The notes beneath the pieces were generated by a model. It ran no database searches. It was not told the DNA's origin and saw only the letters and a program-made list of their open reading frames with translations. This document shows, piece after piece, positions 48,201-61,000 of a stretch of DNA of 64,000 nt. The stretch lies in contig CP136892.1 of assembly GCA_034359265.1 (NCBI GenBank), positions 9,844,501 through 9,908,500 on the forward strand. Direction: 5' to 3'. Source of the DNA: Canna indica (Eukaryota > Streptophyta > Magnoliopsida > Zingiberales > Cannaceae). Numbering within the stretch: position 1 is the first letter of the stretch; each line of letters begins with the position of its first letter. Position numbers and translations under genes: made by a program.

Positions 48201-51200
48201 CTTATGGTTAACTTTTAGACTTGAAGATCCTGATGCACCAAAGAGGTACTTGAAAAATGATACTATTTCTCTCTGTTACCATCTAATGATCTTATTCAGC
48301 ATATTTCTTATAAGGGAAACTTTTAGATACTAGGATATGTTTACTAGGATACGTCTTTTAAACAATTCCTTCTGTGTAGTTCTGCAGTACAAGGTGCATA
48401 TGATAGACAAGGGATGAAATGATTAACATATATCTATTTGACCATGATCCTCACATGCTTATGCATCATGTACATTCATGCATGTAGAAATTAACATGCA
48501 TATACACTGTGCAAATGCATTCAGCTTACTGTGGCTATGTAAGTTAGACTACAAGTAGGAGATACTGAGATACCATTATGTGAATTTAATATATATTTTT
48601 GCTTACATGGCAAGCCCTGATGGATATGTAATTGAATGACATCATATGTAAACAACATGAGTATTGCTCTACGCCTCTACTAACTATTGCCTTTGTCCAT
48701 TATAGAATATCTGTAGTTCTTTTCTTAATCAGGGGACATTCTTGATTTTGTATTTATTTATACTGCTTTTGGACTTACAGATGGGTGACAAGCAATAGCC
48801 TAGGCATTTTCATCACTTTCAACTGAATGACCATAATTTGTTGTTTTGTATTAGTCAAAATCTATAATTTAGTCTAATTGTAGCACCCTCAAAATGAATC
48901 CTTATGTTTGGGGCAGACCACTGGCATGGATCCTATTACTCGAAGACATGTTTGGGATATAATAGAGGATGCAAAGAAAGGACGAGCTATTGTTTTAACA
49001 ACCCATTCCATGGAGGAAGCTGATATTTTAAGTGACCGGATAGCCATTATGGCCAAGGGAAAATTGCGGTGTATAGGAACTTCCATACGGCTCAAATCAA
49101 GATTTGGAACTGGTTATATTGCTAATGTGAGTTTCCTTGGTAATACACCTGGCCAAACACCGAGTGTTTATGGCACCACACCTACAAACAATGCTCACAT
49201 TGAGCTTGTAAAGCAGTTCTTCAAAGATGTAAGGCCAATACACTATTAACTAACTTGTTTAATAAGGTTTTCTGTTATAAGATAGTCTGACAAAGGATTG
49301 AAATTAACAGAGACTTGATGTGAACCCAACAGAGGACAACAAGACATTTTTGACTTTCATCATCCCCCACAAAAAAGAGGAGCTCCTCACGGTAATTTCA
49401 TCTTCCTTTTGTAATTTTTTATCTACTCTCTCTCATGTGCTGGATCCTCATCTAACTTTTTTTGTTATGGCAGAACTTTTTTGCAGAGCTTCAAGATAGA
49501 GAAAGAGAATTTGGCATTACAGACATACAACTTGGTCTAACAACACTGGAAGAAGTGTTTCTGAACATAGCAAAACAAGCAGAACTGGAAAGTTCTTCGG
49601 CTGAAGAGAACCTCGTCATGCTGAACTTGTCATCTGGATCCTCCATTCAGGTTAGAATTAATAGTTAAAGCATTTGAAGATACTTTTGCATAGCTGCAAT
49701 TTTCACTTTAGGGGCGTTTGGTTGCCCGCAAGTGCAAATGCTGCAAAGGCATTTGCATGTAAAAGCAAATGCCCACGAATAGAACTTGTAGCCTACTGTT
49801 TGGTTGCCCAGAAGTAGAGTTGCAACTTCTATTTGTAAGCGTTTCGTTGGCGCAAATGGAAGTTGCAATTATACTTGCAACTTGCATCTTCATATCTAGG
49901 TCTGACAATTTTGGTCCAGCCCGATAGCCCGACAGGATAAAATCGTGTTCGGGCTGCCTGTTATCATGCCGGGCCAGCGGATGTAGGTCGACCTGGGGTC
50001 AAGAAAGGGGCGGCCCGTTCAGTTTTTTCGTAATTGTGCTAACGGGTTGGACTGTGACGACCCGTTTAGTTTTCATGTCGTGCCGAGCTCGGGTTCTCCG
50101 GCCCAAATACTCTAAATCACCATTTAGTTTAGTGCAATATTATTTTATATTTATTTAATCATCAAAATAAATTAATAATTTTTTAATTATTGTATAATAC
50201 TAAAAATATAAAAATTCTACCAAACAACATCAAATCACACTACCATCGCATTCGGCATGCAAAAACCTACAACTTTGGTATTTATCCCATCTCCATCCGA
50301 TGACTCTAAGTCGACCAAATTAATTAATTTTAATATTTAAATTATTGCATTTGCAGCTTGCAATTTTGTATTGCGGGCTTTTTGGGCTGCAATTTTTGCA
50401 AATGATATTAGAAACACAACTTGTAAATACTAAATGTCACAAGAAATTTTTGCAGCCAAGCAAACAAATTTATTGGTCTATTTGTTGCAATTAGAGTTGC
50501 GACATTTGCACTTTCGGGCAACCAAACACCCCCTTTGTGATTTGACTTAACAATTGACATCTTATATATGCATAATGTCATGTCTTCTTGATATATAGAA
50601 TTTAGAATAACAAAGATGAAAGTAAAAAAGGTGGTCTCTAGTGAAAGTCTCCTACCAATGTGGGTTTTGAGAGAGTGATGTATGCGACTTTACCCTTACA
50701 CAACAAAAAGCTAGCTTTGCAATAGAAGCCCTAGTGCTCTTATGTTGCAATTGAACAACCTTAGGTCTCGTTTGGTTGACATGGGAAGTAACTTTCTACA
50801 TAAAGTTGTAATTCTCATTAATTAACTTCCAACGTGTATTTCCCAGGAAGTACCTAAAAAGTATTTGGTTGACAAGAAGTTAATTCATAGGAAGGGTAAC
50901 TTCCCACCTACAATATGTTTGGTTGACATGAGTACTTCCTAGGAAGTACATATGAAATGACCAATATACCCTTCTTTTATATAAATTAATATTTTAATTT
51001 ATGTGTTAGTATATATAAAAAAATAAATTTTATTTGTAAATAAATATTGTAACATATATATGTAAAATATAATATAATATTTTCATATATAAGTAATATA
51101 ATATATATTTTATTATATAGAAAAAATAATTTTTATTTATAGTTAATATGAAAAATTACATATTTTACTAAAAATAAAATAAAATAAAATAAAATATCTG

Positions 51201-54200
51201 AAGAATTCAAAGATTATTTAATCTCATAATGTTGACAATATAAATTATAAATTTTGCATTAAATGCAAATGTGGGGCTAATATTGACTTTTTCTTTCAAT
51301 TACAATGAAGTGCAACTTACTTAGGTCCCCCTAGGTAAGTTACTTCCTGTATTTTGCAGAAAGTTGCACTTGCTGAGGAAGTTGTACTTCATGCAGGAAG
51401 TGTATCAACCAAATAAGAGCTATTTTGGCTACTTCTTGGGAAGTACAACTTCCTGTGGGAAGTACAACTTCCTGTGGGAAGTTGTGTCAACTAAATGAGG
51501 CCTTATTATTGTGCCAAGGTTCACCCTTAATATCAAACATAAAGTACTGCATAATAAGTTACAAATCAGTAAATGGGAAGAAACATTTAAGTTCCTTTAG
51601 CTAGATTTTTGACAATACGGATTCAAATAAAATTGAAATATTGTATGGTACCGAGAAGCAAGGATTCAAATCCTGCTCTTGTTGATACTTGTATCTTATC
51701 TGAATACTATTTGTGGTATACCAAGTGGTTAATTGAGCTAGACCACTTAGTACCAATAATTGTTTTTTTATAAAAATGTTAATTCGTACATGCGAGTGCA
51801 GGAAACAAGGAGATACCCTAAAAGCAAAAGGATTCAGACTTGTCCATTCACTTAACTTTATTCAAGTCATTCCTCTTTTTCTCTCTTAGCCGTGCAAGCT
51901 TGTACGTTTCCTTCTCACCTTCTTGTGTACCTAACTTCTGGTACAAATCCACTAGAAATTTACCTCGGGCCTCACTAACTGCTTTCTTGGCTTCTTTCTT
52001 TGCCCTCTTATAGTTCTCAAAGGCTTCCCCTTCTCCTGTACCTAACTTTTGGTACAAATCTGCTAGAAATTTACCTCAGGCCTCACTAACGCTTTCTTGG
52101 CCTCTTTCTTGACCTCTTTCTTTGCCCTCTTATAGTTCTCAAAGGCTTCCCCATCTTCAGCTCTTGTTGATACTTGTATCTTATCTAAATACTATTTGCT
52201 GGTATTAGGGGTGAGCAAAACCCGAACCAACCTGAATAACCCGAAAAAATCGACCCAAAAGTTCAATTCGGGTTGGATTATTCGGGTAAGTCGGGTCGGG
52301 TCGGGTTTGAATTTTAGAGATTTCATACCCCTTATTCGGGTTGGTTTGGGTCGGGTGAAAACCTTGATATACCCAACCCAAACCGAAATGTAAGTTAAAT
52401 ATATATTTTTGTATATTGTAGGTATAAAAGATGATGTTAGCCTAGTGGTTAGAAGGTTAGATATGAAATTTAAGAGGTATTGAGTTCAACTCCTAGTAGA
52501 GTTATGTTTATAATATCATTTTTCAACTTGTTTTTTTCACCATTTTCACAATTAGAGAATTCTTGTCTTTTATAATTATGATTTTTTTGTTTTTAAAGGG
52601 AATTTGGGTTATTAGGGTCGGGTCGGGGCCCGAAATCTTATTCGGGTAGGGTCGGATGGTGTAGGAGCCTTCCTATTCGGGTTCGGGTTATTCAGGTCGG
52701 GTCGGGTTTTGACCTGACCTGATCGATGCTCACCCCTAGCTGGTATACCAAGCGGTTAACTGAGCCAGATCACTTAGTACCAATAATTTTTTAAAAAAAA
52801 TGTTAATCCGTACATGCAACTAATGGAGTTAGTAGATACCCTAAAAGGAGAAGGAAACATGGCTATAAAGATTGACAATACAGAGGAACTAAAAATAGGA
52901 ATGGTGTGGGAATAATTATAGAACCAGGTCTTAAGGACAAAGTGGTTGAAGTAAAAATAGTAGAGTTAAGATTATTCATTTGAGAATAGTGCTAGAAAAA
53001 GAGACTATCAACATAGTTAGTGCATATGCCCCTCAAGTAGGCTTAAGCGATGATATTAAGGATAAGTTCTAGGAAGATATGTATGTGGTACTTCAAGAGT
53101 TCTCTAATGAGCAAGGGCCTTATATCAGGGGAGATCTTAATGGACATGTGGGTAGACTCAGCGATGGCTATGAGCGAGTGCATGGAGGATATGGATATGG
53201 TAGCAGGAATGAGGAATGCGTTGCTATTTTAGATTTTGCTTTGGCTCGTGAACTAGTATTGGCCAACACTTGTTTTAAGAAAATAGAATCACACTAATCA
53301 TCTTGAAGAGTGGGGATAACCATAGTCAAATAGACTTCCTTCTCACCAGAAGAAGGGAATGAGGAAGGAATTGCTATTTTAGGTTTTGCTTTAGCTCATG
53401 ACTTGGTATTGGCCAACACTTACTTTGAGGAAAGGGAAGCACACTTGATTACCTTCTCAAGGTGAATGTGTTGGGCAAATAGACCCGCCATGCTATACGG
53501 GAGTGAGTGTTGGACAACTAAAGTTCAACATATACGCAGGTTAATGTGGTAAAAATGCGGATGTTGAGATGGATGAGTGGTTATACAAGATTGGACAAGA
53601 TTAGAAATAAATACATCCGGTAGAAGATACATCTAACACGGGCAAAATAAGAGAATGTCATTTAAAATGGTTTGGACATGTGTTAGGCTTTTAGTAGTAT
53701 TTGTTGTTGTTAATCTGTACATGGTACGGTAGTATGGCCATTTTGTCATATTAGTGAATACCGTACATGGTATGTTAATCCAATCGTTGTTGTTGTGTCA
53801 TCAGCTACTCAGCTAGCATTCAATTCCTTCCCTAAAAGTTGCGAGACAACGTTTGATGGTACTAGAAGTTATAGAGTGCCATCTTTACATAATTAAAGAA
53901 TGATAAATCTTCCCTTTTGAAGCTGCCAGCATTAGAAAAATTGGAAGTTTGCTAGGTCAGCCTGTATTTTTTGCTGTTCATAGCAGGACTTGGGTTGAAT
54001 CCTGTTTTCATCATTTATCCTCCAAAAATATGGAATATTTCTAACTAATACCAATTATACAGATTCCAAAAGGAGCTAGATTCATTGCAATTCCTGGAAC
54101 TGAATCAGAAGAGCATCCAAGAGGCCTGATGGTCGAAGTTTTCTGGGAACAGGATGATACAGGAACCCTCTGCATATCTGGCCATTCACCTGAGACCGAC

Positions 54201-54311
54201 ATACCACCAAATGTTCAACCGACGATGAATCGGGCGGCTTCACGCAGAGGTCTGCGTGGTGGTCCTGTTGGATTTGTAATAGATTCGGATCAGATTCTAC
54301 ATGATCATTGA
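42241..54311 (+). CDS. ABCA2: ABCA2-type half-size ABC transporter
   Basis: Exons: 42241-42609, 43416-43647, 44703-44872, 44970-45155, 45320-45415, 45501-45701, 45786-45945, 46038-46264, 46369-46486, 46560-46636, 46746-46835, 47183-47326, 48917-49228, 49311-49391, 49474-49650, 54063-54311. Phases close throughout, giving 962 aa, near the length of Arabidopsis ABCA2. The N-terminus MELKSGLPLAAQQYEALLRK and the first span (about 40-58) are typical. A lumenal loop with CEDKFFINTPCYDFLWSG follows, then a membrane cluster (about 275-520). The nucleotide-binding domain has Walker A GPNGAGKT (563-570), signature SGGMK (665-669), Walker B FLDEP (E689) and switch His 720. It is divergent from the other ABCA gene and convergent with PTAC10. 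Introns 12 and 15 (1.6 and 4.4 kb) are filled with transposons, yet splice sites and coding sequence are intact. Substrate unknown; the family moves lipids. Confidence 0.95.
47395..47967. mobile_element. Tourist-like inverted-repeat element in ABCA2 intron 12
   Basis: Its ends are GGCCCTATTTGGCACACC and CAGTGCACTAAATGGGGCC, inverted relatives, flanked by TTA and TCA. A TTA-type three-base duplication would fit PIF/Harbinger-derived MITEs. There is no coding capacity. Confidence 0.65.
49711..50532. mobile_element. Inverted-repeat element, second copy, ABCA2 intron 15
   Basis: It starts GGGGCGTTTGGTTGCCCGC and ends GGGCAACCAAACACCCC. The interior matches 12,420-12,866 and 11,351-11,480, the first copy. 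It also contains GGCCCGATAGCCCGAC-type sequence but not the complete nested hAT element of the first copy. Confidence 0.75.
50764..51502. mobile_element. Tourist-like MITE with TTA duplication, ABCA2 intron 15
   Basis: Its ends are GGTCTCGTTTGGTTGACA and TGTCAACTAAATGAGGCC, inverted with few mismatches. TTA flanks it on both sides (50,761-50,763 and 51,503-51,505), the standard target duplication of PIF/Harbinger elements. The interior is AT-rich, with GGAAGTACAACTTCC-like repeats near both ends and no ORF. Confidence 0.85.
51840..52165 (-). mobile_element. LINE ORF2 fragment with a 111-bp tandem duplication
   Basis: The minus strand reads KEAKKAVSEARGKF and YQKLGT with KLARLREKKRNDLNKVK, typical of the segment before reverse transcriptase in a common plant LINE group. 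The same block occurs twice in tandem (CTAACTT at 51,931 and 52,042). Fragmentary and dead. Confidence 0.7.
52206..52738. mobile_element. hAT-type non-autonomous element with exact 8-bp duplication
   Basis: Its ends are TAGGGGTGAGCAAAACCCG and GATGCTCACCCCTA. GCTGGTAT lies on both sides (52,198-52,205 and 52,739-52,746). The interior has GGTCGGGT motifs in both orientations. At 52,434-52,495 there is a tRNA-like stretch with A-box TAGCCTAGTGG and B-box-like GTTCAACTC. The related sequence at 51,680-51,800 lacks the element and shows the empty site. Confidence 0.93.
52900..53690 (+). mobile_element. LINE fragments: endonuclease and C-terminal pieces
   Basis: The frame at 53,079-53,297 reads GDLNGHVGRLSDGYERVHGG and RNEECVAILDFALARELV, the endonuclease domain of a plant LINE. 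Bases 53,490-53,640 read RPAMLYGSECWTTK, a segment normally near the C-terminus of the same protein. The whole middle, including reverse transcriptase, is missing. It lies in ABCA2 intron 15, opposite in orientation to the fragment at 51,840. Confidence 0.75.
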
Positions 54312-55074
54312 GTATGTCATATCTCTGTGTAAAATTTGTGATTGTCCTACATTGTGTGCATGACTGCATGTGATTATGATTAAGTTCGAATGTGCAAGTA
54401 ATTAGATTATTCTCAGATGTATTTAGCTTCCCTTCAGTAGCTTTATGCTTTAAATCACAACTATAGTTTGTCCTAAAATATTCAGTCCAACCAATTCAAT
54501 TTTGACCAATTAAGGTCAACTCCATACATATATTAAGTAACGAGCAAACATTTCTACAGTGTTTCATGCTTTTTTAGATGCTCTCAAGATCTGCTGCTGT
54601 CAAATGCACGCATCATTCCAGGAAAAAAATGCGATCTGGCAATTGTTAGGGCTAAAGATATTATGCACGAGTTAACAGCTGAAATATACATCTAATGAAA
54701 TTAAGACTAAATAATGGATTACAACACCAACGTCTTCTGATCAAGCTAGGGTAAATGAATTCAAAGCCATAAATAAATAATTCATAAAATATTTAAAAGG
54801 AAGGTGTACATGTGTTTCTTCGCAGATGCTACACAAGTAGAGAAACAATATGTTAGTCCTTTTGGCGAGAATGATTACATACTTGATATGAATTGACGGT
54901 CAAGAGAGATAAAAATGTGAAGAAAGAAAATTAAAACAAAATTGTTACAGTTATAGAATATACATATTTTTCTTGGGAGGCAATTTCTGGCACGTGCTTA
55001 TTTTCCTCGTCAAAATGATGCCTAAGAATGATTTCTAGACAGCGCAAATGTCAAGAAACCAAGCCACAATATCT
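54312..55074. other. Intergenic space between converging ABCA2 and PTAC10
   Basis: About 760 bp of AT-rich sequence contains the 3' ends of both transcripts. No ORF, repeat or clear terminator is recognised. Confidence 0.6.
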
Positions 55075-58000
55075 CTAACTTGAACTTTTGGATACGGCAT
55101 CATTTCCATCCTGAGCTTCCGTATGTTGTTGAAATTTGAACCATTTCCAGTTTGCATACAATTGTGCTTCATCATCAAAGGAAACTGAATCCACTGGAAG
55201 GGTGTCTGTCTTGTGTGCCGCAGAAATAACAGGCAGCTTTCTTCTATATTTTTGGGCCATCTCTTCAGCTTCAGAAAACACTTTCTGATAATTTAAGATT
55301 AGTTTAGAGGACAAAACTAAAGGAATAGTATGCATATCTAAATTAAAAAAAGGTCTGGAATTTGAAGAAATAATTGAAATATCACCTCCTTGTCTGAAAG
55401 AAAAAGTCCAGGCTCACTTTCAAGATCTGCAATGCTGTTTGTGCCAGAACACAATCATATAAGAGAAGTATATAACTTCTACTAGTAATACTGAAGAAAA
55501 TACTCGTCTTTTTAATTTTTAACAATCTCCATAGTTAGTCTATAAACAAGATTATCAGAATTCAGTAAGAAACATAATTTCAAATGTAATTTTCATGGTT
55601 TTATATTTGCAGTCATTTGTAGAGATCAATTTCATAAATTGTATTGCAAATTGAACTCTCAGCCTCTCATTAGAATTTGGTATTTTCATGATCTGTGAAA
55701 ACTTTTGTTATTAAAGCAAACAAGCATTGCTAATTTGTTGTTCTGGACTTGTAGAGGATTGATAATGAAGAAAATCACTTACCTAAGAGAAATTTTGTTT
55801 GCGAACATTGATTTAACCACAATAAATTTGACTTTTTCATCCACTTTTAGTACGTCACTTACTGATGCAACACGGGCACGAGTTATATTTGAGATATGGA
55901 GTAACCCACTGCAATTAAAAACTTGCTGCAATTAGACTTGCTATAGAATTAAAAAAACATTCAATATTTGTAATATATTCAAAAAGAGCAAGCATCAAGT
56001 CCGTTTTAACTATAGCTTCAAAACTATGGCAAGAGAACAAAACAGACTACAAGTTATAAGTTCATCTTTTTGTTTGGATAATATACTTAGCAAGAAGACA
56101 ATATTTGTAATATATTCAAAAAGAGCAACCATCAAATCCTTTTTAACTATAACTTGAAAACTATGATAAGAGTGCAAAAAATACTACAATTTATAAGATC
56201 ATCTTTTATTTGGATAATATACTCAACAAGAAGACATTTCAGATCATCAAGGACTAGCAGACCTCTGGATCTTCAAAGAAAATGATAAATAGAGATAGCA
56301 GTGTATGAAGCATAGGCAACATACAATAGAAACACGTTCTGATATTAGCCTAGGGCATTAGACAAAAATTTCGAGGTATATTGTCAAGAAAATTAAGGTG
56401 ATCTATCCCAGATACTTAATATATGCACTGAGGTTTTTGTTATGTACATTTTAATATTTAAATATAGTAAAGCATAACAATCAATTATAATCTACCATAA
56501 CAACCAAGTTCCTACCTCACAAGATAAGGTCCCAGATTAAGATTGTATAAGGTGGTCTACTATAGAGAATTTGGAACAGAACAATTATGTAACCCGTGAT
56601 ACAGGAGATGTTCTTTATCAGTTTTGACACATATTTATATAATCATATCTTGCTGCTTGGATTAAAAGCATTTTGGAAACTTTCATAAGTATTCAGTTTT
56701 GCATTAAGTAAAGAAATATGTTATGTTATTAAAGCCTCCAGAACCAAGAATATTAAACATAGCTTGAATTTCTCACTGATAATTCAACTACTCAATTGTT
56801 CTCAAGGGAACCAATTTTATTGCTATATAGCACTTTTGGGTTCCAGCAAGTTCGCATATTTACATCAATAAATGACAAGATTATTAGCTGTTATTTTCTA
56901 GGGGAGAAAGAACTGAACAGAGTACGAGAAATCGTAACTATACAACTGTATTAGATAATTGAATACCAAATTCTAAATGGAAAAATTACAGAATGATGAA
57001 TGTCCAGGTCCCTTGTACCTTCGGTTTGTGTCACCTATCCTAATTAGTGCTCCATAAGGAAATATTTTTCGCACAGTTCCTTCTAAAAGAGTTCCTTCTT
57101 TAAGATTCATCATGTCCTACAGAAGAAGACAAACCAAAAATATGAAATAATGGAAGGCACATGCACATAGCATAAGGATCTAGAAAGAATCTGAAACAAA
57201 CTTTTATAACAGGTTTGAAGAATGAAAGAGGGACGGGGTAGTAAACACTTGAAGATCTTTTATTGTCTCCAAAAGTTAAACATGGTGATTAAAAGCATCA
57301 ATATATATATCATATATTCTTAAATAACTCGCTGATGAGCAAATATAACAGCATTATGGAAACCACCAACAAATAAATCATGCAATTAGCTTTCTTTAAA
57401 TAAGGGAGTTTTTGGTTGGATGAACAAATGAGGAATGAAATGCTACTCCTTATGGACCACGTGATCCCTTGTTTGGTTGCAACTTTTTGACAAGAAATAG
57501 GTGGGCCATAAGGAAATAAGGAATAAATAAGGAATACTATTTCTCATGGAAGGAGAATACTATTCCTTACCTCAACTCAAGGAATAGGAATACCATTTAT
57601 TCCTTATGATATTTTCCAACATTGTCCTTCCATGTTTATAATATTATATAAGAATATTAAAAATTAATTTACTAAAAGCAAAAATTCCACTTTTATGAGC
57701 CCAAAGATTCTTTCACAAAACAATCCATCTTTTTCAGGTTTTTGGTCTTATAGTGAAACGTATAGGGTTTTGTCACCTCTCCAACTATCTCCCAATTAGG
57801 TAAGATTTTGTTGGCCCAAGCCTTTATTTGTTGAGGAGAGATTAATTTTAATAATTACATATTTACATATATTAAATAATTACTTATTATTTAATTATTA
57901 ACTAATTAATTATTATTATATGAAGATTCAAATTGATTTTATGAAATGAAAATAAATGATAATATTTATTATTTTAAATTAATAAATTATGTTACATTTA

Positions 58001-61000
58001 TTCATATTTTTATTATATTGTTAAGAATGATATTTTGGTAATTTTCCTCTCTATTCTTTGTCTATTCCTAATGTCAACAAAATAAGATATACTATTCCTT
58101 GTTTATTCTATTCCTTATCTATTCATATTCCTTATAATTTCATTCGATCCAACCAAACACCCCTTAAGAGATTAGATGACATAAGAGTGAAAACCAGAAA
58201 CTCTGTGCTGAGTTCATCTTTCCTGTTAGTTATAACTGCCAAGACAGCTAAGAAAGGAGGCAACATGAATGTCTACTATCAAATTCATTTGCTTGCTCCG
58301 TAACCTCTAAGAATATCCTTAACTCCTATTCTACTTCTATCAAATTTTATAAGTTGTTTCCAGGTGACATACAGTTAAAGTACATCCTTGAGATAAATGC
58401 ATGCATAAGATAATAAAGGCCCATTCAACTAGAATATTTGCAGCGAATTAAAAGCTTTTGAACTACAAACAGAACTATGAATGATAATGAACTAACCCAA
58501 GCTTCTCTCTCACTAATTATCAAGTCATTAGTTGCTTCATCAATCCTGCTAATGCACACATGCATCCTGTGGCCAACCTGCATAAAGAAAAGACAAGGGA
58601 AAAAAATAATTATCTTGTTTCAGTGGAGGGATTTGGAAGGAAAGGAAATGGAGGGATTTCAATGAAAGCAGGGTTAAGGTTTCTCTCCATTCCTCTCCAT
58701 TGTGTACAATTCCCCCAATTATGGGTATTCATTATCTCTCCCCTGCCCTTCTTTCCTTCCCCTTCTATCCCCTCCACGTTTTCTTACTAACATGTTCCTA
58801 AACAAGCCCAGTGAATCCTTACTTTCAAAAAGCAAGCTTAATTATCAACAATTATAGATGATCCAATAGGAAAAGATAGAAGGGGAAATAAAAAGGAAAG
58901 TGCGCCTCTAATAAGTTCCAGCAATTGAAAATGAAGAACAAACAGCACTCAACAAGATCAACTCCAGATTATACAATCAACATTGAATGAAATATGAATT
59001 GGAAAATGAAGAACACGTCCACTAGTCTATCGAGGGACTAGTACCTCCAAAACAGACACCACTTTTCAAAAGACAAAAACTGCTTACACCTCTTGGCAGA
59101 ACCTATTTATTCAAAACAAAATCAAGCACTCCTTCCTGGCCACTTGTCCAGGTTCTCTGTCTTTTCTATTTTCGGCTTGCATCTCTACTTGGGCTTGCAT
59201 TTATAGAAATAACGTATAGCGGGCCTATCAGCCTCCGAAAGCTCTTGCTTAAGAGATGCTAGGATAGCAAGGTCAGCTAGTAAAGGCCTTTGCTAGTAAA
59301 GGCCTTTGCTAGCAAAGGTATCCTGCCTTCATGGCTCACACTTTGCAACAAAAAAGGAAGCCTCTGCCTTTATGGCTCACACTTTGTAATTGAAAGGAAG
59401 CCGCTTTTCTAGGAGAATGGGGCAAATGTAACACAGATCAAAGTGCCCAAAAGACCATCATAAGCCATAAGAAGAGTACAACTATCTATGGGAACCTGTT
59501 CAAGCCTAACACTTAAAAAATTGTAGTTCATGCAAGATACAGATTGAACCCAAGACACCCACTAGCACATAGAGACTACTATTCAAGACAAGGCTTGCTG
59601 GCAAGAAAAAGATGTTGAAATAACATACTTATGTATTTCAGAAAACTATGTTGCAGAAGAAAATTGACTTACATTTGCCTTCAAGTCTGTGAAGCCCTTT
59701 ATTCTATTCATCAACTCAGCTTTAGGTAGGAATGCTCGCAAGCCCTGAAAATCAATAGAGAATCATGGTTTAATACAATAAACTATTTGTAATCAACGAT
59801 GTAAAAGACCCACAAGTTTACCTCAATTCTGGTGAGCAAGCCACCAGTGTTCCACTCAAAAATTTTTACTTCAATAGGCTCATTCAGTTGCTTTATCTGT
59901 GCAGATCATCTAAAGCTATTATTCAAAATAAACAATGCTCTTCTTATGAAATATATCCTCTACAATTATGAAATTTGCTTTAAAAAACAACACCCAGTAG
60001 CAGTCCTTGGTTGACAAAAGGAAGAGATCCCAGAAACAAGTAATAGGGGAGAGACGATAAGCCTTAAAATATAATCTTGTATCTATGCCTATTCCAAAAC
60101 TATAGTATGCTTCATTTGTCCACATGAGAAAGAAATATCTGTTTACATTCAGGGGCACCTTTAAGTGTCCTCATGTGCATAACATCTGAACTGTAAAACC
60201 AAACATGAAATCATCTTCACATCATATGAAAGTTGAAACAAAAACTTATATATTATTTGCAAAATCAGCACAATGTTATCCCAAGCAATATTACTATCTT
60301 AAAAGTTAGCATAAGTGCATAACTTCCTAATTGCATAAGGTAGCAAGCCGAAGCTTGATTTGATGTTAGCTAGATGCCTATTTTTTTCGACATCAAAGGC
60401 TACCATACTCTCAAAAGAATTTTAAACGTTCACAAGCACAAATGAGTCGACAAGAGGATAGACATATTCTGAATGGCAGGTTGAAGTTACAATTATGAAC
60501 AACATGAAATAAAATTGACAAAAAGAGTGAAAAAAATAATGGTGTATAGTGGTATAAAGATCGAATATTTCAAGTTCAACAAATCCCTAACAAACAGAAG
60601 ATTCTATACTCTGCTATTTAGCATGTGATAACATGAATCCTATTATTAAGCAATCACAAATTCTAGAAAGAGTAAGCGTAGAGAACCTGCCTCACTCGGT
60701 GCCACGCGACCCGCCGGAACATCCTTCTTGTAGACAGGAGAGGCCGCCCGCTCAGCGTCCGACCAAGAACCTCCATGAAAAGAATCGTCCCAACTTCAAC
60801 GATGGGCCTCCCTGGAACCTTTTCCCCAGTAAATGCATCTTCTTCCTTCAGAACCCTTATCTTCCCGGGCACCGCAAATTCCGCCACGTCCTCCCGATAG
60901 CAGAGCAAATAGGGCAATTCTGCTTCGTATAGCGGAAGCACCTCCTTGGTTAGCATCGTGCCGAGCAAGTCAGCCCCGACATTGACATCGAGCCTGTACT

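Noticed and set aside
59263..59312. Processed small RNA hairpin from repeated AAAGGCCTTT
   Set aside because: The palindrome is only about ten bases and tandem, too short for a microRNA precursor.
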